A DNA stretch of 64,000 bases from Bremerella alba. GTDB taxonomy: Bacteria > Planctomycetota > Planctomycetia > Pirellulales > Pirellulaceae. Made by a program: the position numbers and the translations under genes. The stretch covers positions 372,001-436,000 of the forward strand of contig NZ_JABRWO010000003.1 in assembly GCF_013618625.1 (NCBI RefSeq), given 5' to 3'. Shown in pieces: positions 1-8,701 of the stretch. The first letter of the stretch is position 1; each line of letters opens with the position of its first letter. The notes beneath the pieces are model-generated. The model did not search any database. It was not told the origin of the DNA and saw only the letters and a program-made list of their open reading frames with translations.

Positions 1-1558
1 AGATCATAGGGACGGGGGTGATAATGCCGCCCAATTTAACCATCAGCTGATGGCCTGACATGTCTGGCAGGTGAACATCGCTGATAATGACATCGTATCC
101 GGACGAATGTAGGCCTGCCCGAACCATGCAAATCGCTTCAGCACCATCGTGGGCTGTTTCAACGTCACAGCCGTAACGATCCAACAAGGCGTGGGCTGCA
201 CTGCGGACTGATTCATCGGCATCGGCCACTAGAACTCGAGCCGATTTGAGCAAAGGACGCTGCTCTTGTTTCGCGGAGGCGGGAACGGCCTTGGCGGGCG
301 TCATCTTTTCGCCAACACGCTGAATCACACGTTTAATATCGCGGCTATTCTGAATGATGTTCTTCAGTTTTTCGACGACTTCCTCGTCGTGGCCGATATA
401 ACGCTGCATCACGTTCACGGCATCGTTCAAGATTTCGTCGATAGGCAAAGCCACGGCACTGTGAATCGCTTCGACACTGGCCTGTGCCGTGTTGGCTTGC
501 TGGGCGACGAGAAGCTCGAGTGTGTTCAATGCGACCGCAAGGTCACGACAGAAGATCTCGAGAAACTGCAAGTCGCTGTTGGTGAATGCTTGAGGTTCTG
601 GACTCTCAACATTGAAAGATCCAATTACCTGATCGTGCAGCAGCAGAGGAACCGTCAAAGAGCTTTTTGCGCCTTTGAAGCCTTCGAGGTAGAGCGGATC
701 CTTGCTTGTGTCTTCGCAAAGGTAGCTCTTGCCGGTCGAGGCCACGAAGCCAGTCACGCCGTTGTTCGTGCTTTGAGCGTATAGTTCTCGTTCAGCCGCT
801 TCTTTATCGATACCGACAGACAAGAGCGGAACGAGTTCTCCGGTGCGCTGGTCGAGAAGACGAATTTCAACGACATCGAAGCTGAGCAAATCCTTGGTGT
901 AGTGCAGGATGTTACTCTTCAGTAGTTCGATCCGCTCGGAAACCTCCATGTTGAAGATTTCTTCGGTCGTGAGATCGGCAAGTTCCATCCCTGCACGGTG
1001 GATGGCATCAAGCTTTTGTCGCTGAATGACTTCATCGGTAACGTCTCTGACGGTAACGATGAGGTTATTCGGCGGACTGTTGGGAACAAGTACAGGGGCC
1101 GCGTGCACGTGGAAGTAACGATTGTCTTCCGTGCGGAGCGTCGACCCGCTTGCTTGCCCTGTAGACATAGCCGTGTGGAAGGGACAGTAGTCAGGGCCTA
1201 GTATCTCGGGACTGTTTAGTGCCGCATAGAAGTTTTGGCCAACCAGGTCACCACGATTAGCCCATCGCTGCAAACAGGAATTCACCCACTCGATGGTGTT
1301 GTCTCGGTCGAGCATCGCGACACCATCAGGCATGCCGTCAAGAATATGCTCGTTCTCAAGCAGGTTACTGATGCGGCTTGCCACCTCTTGGTGCGAGGTC
1401 GTAATGAATAAGCCGCTGTAAGGGTCATTTCGAAGTTTGGCAATCACGCGAAGTGGGTTATTCACTTCCGTGACTTCAAAATCCTGGCGAAGCTCCGCAA
1501 CGACACCAGAATCGTTGGTCGAATCGCACAGACACAGGATTTTGGGTTTCGCCGCCAA
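1..1558 (-). CDS. PAS/GAF/receiver-domain signalling protein, 3' end outside the window
   Basis: Read on the minus strand this is one open frame running off position 1 (about 519 residues visible). An N-terminal receiver-like stretch (KILCLCDSTNDSG) is followed by a PAS domain at roughly residues 65-165 (GMPDGVAMLDRDN), a GAF domain at about 215-345, a helical linker, and a C-terminal receiver domain with the phosphoacceptor context DVIISDVHLPDMSG. No histidine-kinase core is visible, so it is probably a sensing response regulator, though what lies beyond the edge is unknown. The start is a TTG at 1558, eight bases after GAGGAG (1567-1572); a second in-frame TTG at 1564 is too close to that site and an upstream ATG is out of frame. 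The ligand is not predictable. Confidence 0.75.
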   Translation of the reverse strand, partial: MAAKPKILCLCDSTNDSGVVAELRQDFEVTEVNNPLRVIAKLRNDPYSGLFITTSHQEVASRISNLLENEHILDGMPDGVAMLDRDNTIEWVNSCLQRWANRGDLVGQNFYAALNSPEILGPDYCPFHTAMSTGQASGSTLRTEDNRYFHVHAAPVLVPNSPPNNLIVTVRDVTDEVIQRQKLDAIHRAGMELADLTTEEIFNMEVSERIELLKSNILHYTKDLLSFDVVEIRLLDQRTGELVPLLSVGIDKEAAERELYAQSTNNGVTGFVASTGKSYLCEDTSKDPLYLEGFKGAKSSLTVPLLLHDQVIGSFNVESPEPQAFTNSDLQFLEIFCRDLAVALNTLELLVAQQANTAQASVEAIHSAVALPIDEILNDAVNVMQRYIGHDEEVVEKLKNIIQNSRDIKRVIQRVGEKMTPAKAVPASAKQEQRPLLKSARVLVADADESVRSAAHALLDRYGCDVETAHDGAEAICMVRAGLHSSGYDVIISDVHLPDMSGHQLMVKLGGIITPVPMI

Positions 1559-1564
1559 CCCCAA

Positions 1565-1945
1565 TACTCCTCAGAAACATGCTTTCGCGTTAATTGACTC
1601 AGTGAATTATACGTTCAACTTTGCCATGTACAATTATCTGCCCATCTAATACGCATTCGGCGTTCTAATGGGCAGAAATTAGCCAACACGCAAAGTTTGC
1701 CAAAATTCACTGGCCTGCGAGGTTATTCATAATGCTTATTCCGAAACTTGGAAAACCCAATCTTGAAATAATTTCATGGGTCTCTTCGAAAATTCATTTA
1801 AAGGCATAAATGGAATTTCCCAAGTTTCTCATTGTTACCATTATCTAAAGCAATGGAAGCATCGTCGTCTGAAAACTCGCAAAAACAGAGCAATTGCGGA
1901 TACTCGCTACTGTCGCCTGATGAAGACGTGAAGAGCGAGTTCGCC
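1565..1945. other. Intergenic region, AT-rich
   Basis: This 380-base stretch separates two minus-strand genes. It holds the promoter at 1606-1633; I see no convincing terminator for the upstream gene and no further gene. Small open frames here are short and without protein-like character. Confidence 0.5.
1606..1633 (-). promoter_or_regulatory. Sigma70-type promoter for the PAS/GAF/receiver gene
   Basis: On the minus strand TTGTAC (1633-1628) is followed after 16 bases by a perfect TATAAT (1611-1606). The predicted transcript starts near 1600 and reaches the GAGGAG ribosome site about 30 bases later. Match is by eye to the sigma70 consensus. Confidence 0.6.
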
Positions 1946-3004
1946 TTAGCGTGATGCGGTTGATGTTTGGTTGGACGCATCGAGCGATAGAGAAATTCCC
2001 GACTTGGCAAAAGTAGGGTTCCAAGCCTGGAGCAACTTGAGGCCAATAAACCCCCCTAGATGCTCATCCGAGGGTTCTAGAACGATAACTGATATATCTA
2101 GAAGGGTTGCTGATCCCATTCGCACCTGCGAAAGCTTACCCGTTCGAGCTTTGGTTTCGTGCCCGCATGGGAGGGTCACTGGCACGGTACCACCTAAATT
2201 GCGCAAGCCAGCGGTATAAGCCATGTTGGATGTCAAAATTAGTCGATTGTCTTTCGGACAGATGGTTACAACGGTCGGAAACTGGTCGCTCAATACGACG
2301 CCCACGCGTTTTTGATCTCCCTGTAGATACATCGGGACGTCATCCAAATCGATCGAAGCACGCGCTTTTCGAGTGATCTGACCAATTTGCTCGGTACGTG
2401 AGAGAGGTCCGATGCTTACCTCGGGATGAGCTTCCAGCCAGTTTCGAGTTGTATCGGACAGTTTTTGATAGACCTGGTTAATCTCTGCAGAAGCCCTTTC
2501 TACTCGAACCGCTAGAACCGCTGCCTGTTGATGCATCAAAGTTAACGATTCAAGCATTGCACGCATGTGCGGTTGAGCGCCAAGTCGTTTAGGATCAACG
2601 CCATCTCGAAGTTCTCGGCTCGCTTCTTTCAGTTGATCGACTTGCTTTTGAACTTTCTTCTCTTCGTCGGTTCCGACGGCCGAACGCCGCATGATGTTAG
2701 CAATCTGATCAATCAATTTGGAGGTCGCCTGCTGCTTTTGCCATCTCAGTGCGTTATCTGCTACGGCAAGATCAACCTGACGACGCAGGGGAATAGTGCG
2801 TTTGACGATATCTTCTAGCGAATCCAAATCTCTTCTTAATGCAAGTTCTTCCGGTAGGATCCACTTCGACCCGAATTTTTCAAATCCATTTTCAGCTAGT
2901 GGGTTAGGGACTTCCGCACCAACAGATAAGCTGGCGAACATGCCTAATAGGCAGACTCCCATCAGGGAAACCAAACTAAGGCGTCGCGCGACGGATCGCT
3001 CCAT
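1946..3004 (-). CDS. Secreted protein with helical N-terminal region and retropepsin-like C-terminal domain lacking the catalytic Asp
   Basis: About 352 residues. A signal peptide (MERSVARRLSL, then SLMGVCLLGMFASLSVGA) is followed by a long charged helical region (about 45-215), probably coiled coil. The last 125 residues follow the pattern of retropepsin-like clan AA domains: a substituted position where D-T/S-G-A should be (NRLILTSNMAYTAGL), a strand ending in a G-H turn, RMGSATLLDISVIVLEP, then GFIGLKLLQ, equivalent to the usual LLG-x-x-F/L. The catalytic Asp is absent, so it is probably a binding domain rather than a protease. An in-frame GTG nine bases upstream (3013) is possible; the ATG fits the signal peptide better. 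No neighbour suggests a partner. The fold assignment is inference. Confidence 0.6.
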   Translation of the reverse strand: MERSVARRLSLVSLMGVCLLGMFASLSVGAEVPNPLAENGFEKFGSKWILPEELALRRDLDSLEDIVKRTIPLRRQVDLAVADNALRWQKQQATSKLIDQIANIMRRSAVGTDEEKKVQKQVDQLKEASRELRDGVDPKRLGAQPHMRAMLESLTLMHQQAAVLAVRVERASAEINQVYQKLSDTTRNWLEAHPEVSIGPLSRTEQIGQITRKARASIDLDDVPMYLQGDQKRVGVVLSDQFPTVVTICPKDNRLILTSNMAYTAGLRNLGGTVPVTLPCGHETKARTGKLSQVRMGSATLLDISVIVLEPSDEHLGGFIGLKLLQAWNPTFAKSGISLSLDASNQTSTASR

Positions 3005-3146
3005 GAGAACCACGAGCTAGGGATGAGTGGAAAAGGAGTCGGGAGTATTGTTCCTTTGAATGCTCCCGGAAGTCCTTTAGTTTGCAAACTGCGGCGATTT
3101 CTTGCAAACGATTCGTTAAAAAGAATTTTTTGCGTACCACCCAGTG

Positions 3147-3728
3147 TTACTGGAAGACCGACTCGATTTCTTTCAATCGGGCGTCTTCTGCCTTGTTCGT
3201 ACGGTTGCCGAATCGGCCCAAAACGTCCCCGACAGCGGTCGCAACGGCGTTCGAGCGGTTCATGATGCTGACTTTCAGGTCAGCAATTTGCTCGGGGGTC
3301 ATTTGGGTCATGACGGTCTTGATATATTTCTTCCAGACCGCGAAGCCATCTTCCGTAGGACCATCAATCAGCCAGTGATTAAGAACCTCGAAGCCCGGAT
3401 CACCCGGTTTCATGTTCCATTCGCTCGCCATCTTCATGATCAAGTCGCGTTCTTCAAGATTAAGAACGCCGTCCGCATATGCAACGCATACCATCGGGTA
3501 CATGGTCAATGCGGCCATGCTATGCGCGGTGATACCCAGGTCCATGAGTCTCTGGACAAGCTGCTTGTCGTCGATCCCAATCGCCTTTGAGAGTTCTTCC
3601 AGCTCTTCGTCATGCTTGATCTGTTCCCGCAATTTCTCCAGAAGCTCTTCGTTCTCAGCGGCGAACATGGAATCTAACATGGTTTGGAAGTCAGATTCAT
3701 TGAACTGGTGGTGAGGTTGGTCCGTCAC
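3147..3728 (-). CDS. TerB-like helical protein
   Basis: 193 residues, no signal peptide, so probably cytoplasmic. An acidic helical N-terminus (about 1-55) precedes a helical domain whose core AYADGVLNLEERDLI resembles the acidic, metal-binding-type motif of TerB/tellurite-resistance-like domains. The start is GTG, placed seven bases after AAGGA. TerB-like domains are known in stress and envelope-associated contexts, but no ter genes adjoin it and it stands alone between intergenic spacers, so the role is unknown. Family placement rests on one motif and overall helicity. Confidence 0.55.
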   Translation of the reverse strand: MTDQPHHQFNESDFQTMLDSMFAAENEELLEKLREQIKHDEELEELSKAIGIDDKQLVQRLMDLGITAHSMAALTMYPMVCVAYADGVLNLEERDLIMKMASEWNMKPGDPGFEVLNHWLIDGPTEDGFAVWKKYIKTVMTQMTPEQIADLKVSIMNRSNAVATAVGDVLGRFGNRTNKAEDARLKEIESVFQ

Positions 3729-3831
3729 GGGGAAATCCTTAGTCGCACGAGGGGGAATTTACGAGTGGTGAAAGCGCCGTAAGGTTCAATTAATTGTACT
3801 GATTAGCAGAGCCTAAAACCAGAATGGTCGA

Positions 3832-4878
3832 TCAGGTTCCGATATAGCGTGCATGAAGCGAACGCGCTACGACAGGGTCACTTGTCCCATGGACTATGCA
3901 GCGTCCGTCACCAAAGAGCGTAAACGCATGCTCGCCAATGTTTGCTCGTAGCAAGTAAGGGTTTACTTCGATCGTTCCCAGCGGCTTCAATTTTTCGGCA
4001 AATGCAGTGAGGTCGATCATTTCGTTTTCGACAAAACTTAATTGAACCGCATCTCTCCCACATAGCACTGCAGATTGACTTCCCTTTTTCCCCGCAAGCC
4101 ATTCGAATTCTCGACGACCACATGCCGGACAATCGGTGTTGTCTTTTAGGCCATCCAGTTTCACCGGCCGAATACGATTCTCCCACAGATCGAACACGGT
4201 CAACGCTCGGCTGACTTGCTGTGTATGACCGCTAAGAATTTTGATCGCTTCCATGCTTTCAATCGAAGCGATGACGCCGATGATTGGGGCAAGGATGCCA
4301 GCCGTGTCGCACGTCGGTGTGGTGCCTGGGGGAGGTGATTCCGGCACAACGCACCGCAGACACGGTGTTTCTCCCGGAACGATAGTCATGGTCTGGCCTT
4401 CGGCGCCAATGCATCCCCCATACACCCAGGGGATACCAAGCTCTAGCGAGGCATCGTTGAGCAGAAAACGGATCTCGAAGTTATCGGTCCCGTCGACAAT
4501 CACATCGACGCCGTCGCAAAGCTGACGAATGTTGCGATGATCGACGTCGGTGATTTCAGCCTCGATGCGAATGTCAGCATTGGCTGCAGCCAAGTGATTC
4601 TTAGCCGCGATGGCCTTGGGCAAACGCTGGCGAACATCTTCTTCGGTGTAAATGACCTGCCGTTGAAGATTGTTCCATTCGATGAAGTCGCGATCGACAA
4701 TTCTTAGCGTTCCCACGCCGCTGCGAGCCAATGTGTTGGCAATCACCGAACCAAGCGCACCCAGGCCTACCACTAGGGCTGTCGACTGAGCAAGCTTCTC
4801 TTGTCCCTCACGACCGAAGCGAGCATAGCTTGTCTGGCGAGCGTACCGAGCAAAAGGTTCTTGATTGGGATCTGTCAT
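3832..4878 (-). CDS. ThiF/MoeB/HesA-family E1-like adenylyltransferase
   Basis: 348 residues. Enzymes of this family adenylate the C-terminal Gly-Gly of a ubiquitin-like sulfur carrier (ThiS, MoaD) or a related peptide. Visible are the nucleotide-binding VGLGALGS at about residues 37-44, the Arg-bearing NNLQRQ, the VIVDGTDNFEIRF acid-binding region, PTCDTAGILAP with the conserved Cys, and two Cys pairs (CLRC and CPAC) expected to hold zinc. The last 80 residues form a short extra domain with no clear match. The ATG at 4878 overlaps the stop of the preceding gene by one base and has GGAG at good spacing, so the two are translationally coupled. No ThiS/MoaD-like gene is next to it; the substrate is unknown. 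Confidence 0.85.
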   Translation of the reverse strand: MTDPNQEPFARYARQTSYARFGREGQEKLAQSTALVVGLGALGSVIANTLARSGVGTLRIVDRDFIEWNNLQRQVIYTEEDVRQRLPKAIAAKNHLAAANADIRIEAEITDVDHRNIRQLCDGVDVIVDGTDNFEIRFLLNDASLELGIPWVYGGCIGAEGQTMTIVPGETPCLRCVVPESPPPGTTPTCDTAGILAPIIGVIASIESMEAIKILSGHTQQVSRALTVFDLWENRIRPVKLDGLKDNTDCPACGRREFEWLAGKKGSQSAVLCGRDAVQLSFVENEMIDLTAFAEKLKPLGTIEVNPYLLRANIGEHAFTLFGDGRCIVHGTSDPVVARSLHARYIGT

Positions 4879-5684
4879 TAGGAAGGCTCCCACATTAGCC
4901 ACAGACCGGCGAACTCAGCACCATTTTTGAGACTGGCCTGGAATTTATCGCAATGAGCACGAACTTCTTCTCCTGAAAGTACGCCAGCATCCAATTGTCG
5001 CGTGACGACCACGGGAAGTCGACGTTCGGGCTGCCAATTAGCATGAATCAAGTCTTCCGACACGACCGCGAATTTTGCCCAGTCGGGAGTCGGTTTGCCG
5101 GGGCTAATCTCTGCTCCTAACAGGAGATGAGAATGGGCTTCGGCAATGATTTCGAGCGATGAATCGGATGGCAAAACGAGCATCAAAACGGCCGCTGAAC
5201 GGCTCAGCCGTTCGATTTCTATTTGGGGATATCCATCCGGCCAAACAATCAACGGCAAGCCAGCAATATTGCCAGAATCGATATAGGCGAGGTCCCCCCT
5301 GCGGTGGATGGGGGTTATGGCATTGGCGATCAATTCCTTGTCATTGCGGTAGCTTCCACGTGCAGCGCGAACAACCCACCGGCGATCTTCCTGGTAGAAG
5401 CTTTCACCACGAACCCGAAGGTCACGTAGTCCGATGAGCGGTGCATGCCCATTTAATGCATAGATCGCAGGGTTTTGAATGCTCCATAGGCAAGGTTCAG
5501 GGATAACGGCCTTCCAAGCCTTTTGCCCATGCAATTCTGTCGGTCGAAAGAAGTACTTCGCTTTGAGTGTCTGCGCTTTGCTGCTGATCGGACCTTCCAG
5601 ATAAGGAGAATCGGCATCTTCTCCTTCGCCTGGGAAATACCAGACTTCCGCTTCTAGCGTTGAAGTCTTTCCTTGACGAAGCAT
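4878..5684 (-). CDS. Short GH2-like protein (beta-sandwich plus reduced barrel), function unknown
   Basis: 268 residues without a signal peptide. Residues about 40-85 end in CLWSIQNPAIYAL, like the strand LWSPENPYLYTL that closes the immunoglobulin-like sandwich of family 2 glycoside hydrolases. Next comes GLRDLRVRGESFYQEDRRWV, like the GH2 transition 'G-F-R ... N-G-K-P'. The region after it is far shorter than a full TIM barrel and I see no catalytic N-E pair. It starts two bases after the uvrA-family stop and overlaps thiF-like by one base, so all three are one operon. The GH2 relationship is my inference; catalysis is unlikely. Confidence 0.5.
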   Translation of the reverse strand: MLRQGKTSTLEAEVWYFPGEGEDADSPYLEGPISSKAQTLKAKYFFRPTELHGQKAWKAVIPEPCLWSIQNPAIYALNGHAPLIGLRDLRVRGESFYQEDRRWVVRAARGSYRNDKELIANAITPIHRRGDLAYIDSGNIAGLPLIVWPDGYPQIEIERLSRSAAVLMLVLPSDSSLEIIAEAHSHLLLGAEISPGKPTPDWAKFAVVSEDLIHANWQPERRLPVVVTRQLDAGVLSGEEVRAHCDKFQASLKNGAEFAGLWLMWEPS

Positions 5685-5686
5685 GT

Positions 5687-8530
5687 TTAGGCCTTCAACA
5701 TTTTGAGAGCCACCGCGAGATGCTTCCCGGTCACCGAGTCAGGGTTTGCTGCGATCTCTTCCGGCGTTCCTGTTGCTACCATGTTGCCACCTTCATCGGC
5801 GGCTCCGGGGCCAAGGTCAATGATATAGTCGGCGGCCGTCATGACGTGGATGTTGTGCTCGACGACGATCAGCGAGTGACCGATTTGCAGAAGGTTCTCG
5901 AAGCAATCCAGCAGCTGCACAATGTCGGCAAAGTGCAAGCCGGTGGTTGGTTCGTCCATGAGAAACAAAGTGCGGGCCTTTTTGGTAGTCGCCAAATTGC
6001 CGGCTAGTTTCAACCGTTGGGCTTCCCCGCTGGAAAGCGTATTGGCCGGTTGGCCGAGACGAAGGTAGTCGAGACCTACTTCATTAAGCAGGTTTAGCTT
6101 GCCTTGCACCTTGGGCTGACCGCGGAAGAAAACGAATGCCTCACGAACGGTCATATTCAATACGTCGGCAATGCTCTTGCCGCGGTAGGTGATCTCCAGG
6201 ACTTCCTTTTTATAGCGTTGTCCCTTGCACTCAGGACACTTGACGTAGACATCGGCCATGAACTGCATGTCAATGGCGATGTGCCCGTCGCCATTGCAGC
6301 TTTCGCAGCGGCCTCCTTGTACGTTAAAGCTGAAGTGACTGGCGGTCAGGTTTCGTGTCCGGGCCTGCATGGTTCCGGCAAAGACGTTGCGGATCTCGTC
6401 GAAGGCTTTGATATAGGTAACGGGATTTGACCGCGGAGAGCGTCCAATGGGCCCCTGATCGACGAGCACCACATCATCGATTTGACCATCGCCGAAGACA
6501 TCGTCATACGGCAGACTCTGGATGTTTTCTTTCTTCTTGCGTCGGCAGAGCGCTGGATAAAGTGTTTGATCGACAAGTGAGCTCTTGCCTGCCCCGGAGA
6601 CGCCTGTGACAACCGTTAGGACGCCAAGTGGAAACTCGACCTCCAGGTTCTTAAGGTTGTTACCACATGCTCCCTTTAAGCGGACTCTCCCGTGGGTGGC
6701 TGTCCGTCGGTCTCGCTTGCGGACCACGCTGCGATGGCCAGAGAGGAACTCGCCGGTCAGGCTGTCTTCATCCTCTTCGATCTCGGAGGGCGGCCCTTGA
6801 AACATGATCTCTCCGCCACGTTCCCCTGCCCCGGGACCGAACTCGACGATCTGATCCGCCGCGCGAATGAGCGACTCTTCATGTTCGACAACGACCACCG
6901 TATTGCCACGGTTTCTCAGGTCAATAATTGCTTCATTAAGTCGCGTGATATCGCTTGGGTGAAGTCCGGCTGTTGGTTCGTCAAGCACGTACAGCATGTT
7001 CACCAAGCTCGATCCGAGCGTGCTGGTGAGAGTGACCCGCTGGGCTTCCCCACCACTGAGCGTTCGCAGTGATCGGTCCAATGCAAGGTAGCCTAGGCCG
7101 ACGATGCACAAGTACTCTAAGCGAGCGAGTACCTGCGGGAGCACTTGGCGGCAAAGGGCGCTTTGATAGTCATTGAGGTTCAATTGACGGAAGTGCTCGA
7201 GGGCATCCACTATTTTCATCGAGGCTATCTCGGCGATATTTTTACCACCGACACGAACGGCCAAGGCTTCCGGACGGAGACGTGTCCCTCGGCAAGACTC
7301 GCACATGCGGAAGCTTCGCCATCGGCTAAGGAAAACCCGCATATGCATCTTGTATTTGCGGCGTTCAAGCCAGGCAAAGAAACCTTTGAGGCCTCCGAAT
7401 TCACGTTCCGGTACGCCTTCGATGATCAGATTGACCTGTGCTTCCGTCAGATCGCGGTAAGGACTATTGACGGGAATGTCATAGTCGGGAGCCAACGCGA
7501 TCAGCTCTTCCAACTCGTGTTTGTAGGCTGGCGTATTCCAGGGCGCGATGGCACCTTCGGCAATCGACTTACGACGATCTGGGACAATCAGATCCATGTC
7601 CATGTCGATAATGTTGCCAAAGCCTTCGCACTCGGGGCATGCGCCCAAAGGACTGTTGAAGTTGAACAGACGCGGGTCGGGTTCAATGAATTCTAAGTTG
7701 CATGCTTCGCACCGAAGTTGACTGCTGAAGCGAAGGCTTTGCCAGGTGGTTCCATCGATTTCGACGGCAGTCCCCTGCCCTTTCAGTTCACCTTCCTCTT
7801 GTAGTTGAAGCAATATCTCGCAGACACCGTCCCCATGCGCGAAGCCTGTTTCGAGCGATTCACGGAGGCGTTCGATTTTGAGCGATTCGAGCGTCAGTCG
7901 GTCGACCACCACCGAAATCGATTCGCCTGATTCGAGTCGCTGGGTGAGGGGGCCGTCTTGGTCTGGCGTTAACGAGATGGTTTGCCCGGCAACGATTGCT
8001 CGTACGAAGCCATCTTCACGTAGCTGTTCGGTGACCCCTTCGCATTCATCGCTTTCACAGGTAACAGGAAATGCGACCATCATCCGGCCACTCGCCCCAG
8101 CCTCGCTGAGTTGATCGGCAACACGCCCAGGGGTGTCTTTGGTAATCGGCTGATTGCAACTCGGGCATATAATATGGCCGATCTTGCTGAAGAGAAGCCG
8201 CAGGTAATCAGTCGTTTCGGTGGCCGTACCCACTGTGGAACGGCTTGAGCGGGTGTCGTTTACCTTGGTGACAGCCAAAGCTGGCGGAATGTTATCGATG
8301 CGGTCGGCATCCGGCTTTTCCAGTCGATCGAGAAATTGCCGCGTGTAGGCCGAGAAGCTCTCGATATATCGACGCTGTCCCTCGGCGTAGAGCGTGTCGA
8401 GGGCCATGCTGGTTTTACCGCTCCCACTGACACCACAGAAGACAATCAGCTGACGGTGTGGAATGTCGAGATCCACCTTTTTCAGGTTATGAACTTCGAC
8501 CCCTCGGGCTTCAATCTGCAGTGTCGACAA
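5687..8530 (-). CDS. uvrA: UvrA-family excinuclease ATPase
   Basis: 947 residues, the usual UvrA length. UvrA scans DNA for damage as a dimer and loads UvrB in nucleotide excision repair. Two ABC ATPase halves are present: Walker A GVSGSGKTS near residue 34 and GVSGAGKSS in the second half, signatures LSGGEAQR and LSSGEAQR, Walker B VLDEPTAGLHP and LMDEPTTGLHF, plus zinc modules (CEAC...CPEC and CESC...CPEC). The second signature carries Ser for the first Gly, and the stretch DNIPPALAVTKV differs from the canonical text, so it may be a UvrA paralogue rather than the housekeeping copy. The TTG start follows AGGAAGG at good spacing; no in-frame ATG lies upstream. A palindrome sits 55 bases upstream (8585-8600). 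Confidence 0.85.
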   Translation of the reverse strand: MSTLQIEARGVEVHNLKKVDLDIPHRQLIVFCGVSGSGKTSMALDTLYAEGQRRYIESFSAYTRQFLDRLEKPDADRIDNIPPALAVTKVNDTRSSRSTVGTATETTDYLRLLFSKIGHIICPSCNQPITKDTPGRVADQLSEAGASGRMMVAFPVTCESDECEGVTEQLREDGFVRAIVAGQTISLTPDQDGPLTQRLESGESISVVVDRLTLESLKIERLRESLETGFAHGDGVCEILLQLQEEGELKGQGTAVEIDGTTWQSLRFSSQLRCEACNLEFIEPDPRLFNFNSPLGACPECEGFGNIIDMDMDLIVPDRRKSIAEGAIAPWNTPAYKHELEELIALAPDYDIPVNSPYRDLTEAQVNLIIEGVPEREFGGLKGFFAWLERRKYKMHMRVFLSRWRSFRMCESCRGTRLRPEALAVRVGGKNIAEIASMKIVDALEHFRQLNLNDYQSALCRQVLPQVLARLEYLCIVGLGYLALDRSLRTLSGGEAQRVTLTSTLGSSLVNMLYVLDEPTAGLHPSDITRLNEAIIDLRNRGNTVVVVEHEESLIRAADQIVEFGPGAGERGGEIMFQGPPSEIEEDEDSLTGEFLSGHRSVVRKRDRRTATHGRVRLKGACGNNLKNLEVEFPLGVLTVVTGVSGAGKSSLVDQTLYPALCRRKKKENIQSLPYDDVFGDGQIDDVVLVDQGPIGRSPRSNPVTYIKAFDEIRNVFAGTMQARTRNLTASHFSFNVQGGRCESCNGDGHIAIDMQFMADVYVKCPECKGQRYKKEVLEITYRGKSIADVLNMTVREAFVFFRGQPKVQGKLNLLNEVGLDYLRLGQPANTLSSGEAQRLKLAGNLATTKKARTLFLMDEPTTGLHFADIVQLLDCFENLLQIGHSLIVVEHNIHVMTAADYIIDLGPGAADEGGNMVATGTPEEIAANPDSVTGKHLAVALKMLKA

Positions 8531-8584
8531 GGCTCGCCTTCCTACTGGACGGGATCCATCATGGCAAAGGAACTTTTTATAGTA

Positions 8585-8600
8585 ACGAGAATGTTCTCGT
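8585..8600. promoter_or_regulatory. Palindromic candidate operator upstream of the uvrA-family gene
   Basis: ACGAGAA-TG-TTCTCGT, a perfect 7+7 inverted repeat with a 2-base centre, in the divergent spacer between the uvrA-family gene (start 8530) and the cupin gene. Position and symmetry fit a repressor operator; LexA is a candidate because uvrA is a classical SOS gene. See the similar site at 51665-51680. Confidence 0.4.
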
Positions 8601-8701
8601 GAGAATACCAGGGGGGAGGACTGTCCGCTTGTTCAGGCTTTGGGGGTGAGATAAGTTTTCTTTGTTCCAAGTACCCGCGGTCTGCCAGGAGTAAAGTGAA
8701 T

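Noticed and set aside
266-784. A 172-codon plus-strand frame at the window start
   Set aside because: Antisense to the GAF/receiver gene, which reads cleanly through on the minus strand.
4878-5684. A JAMM-like E/HSH-x7-S pattern in the gene next to ThiF, suggesting a JAB/E1 pair
   Set aside because: The HSH and the Ser at the right spacing occur, but the metal-binding Asp position is Lys and the surrounding text fits GH2 better. Treated as coincidence.
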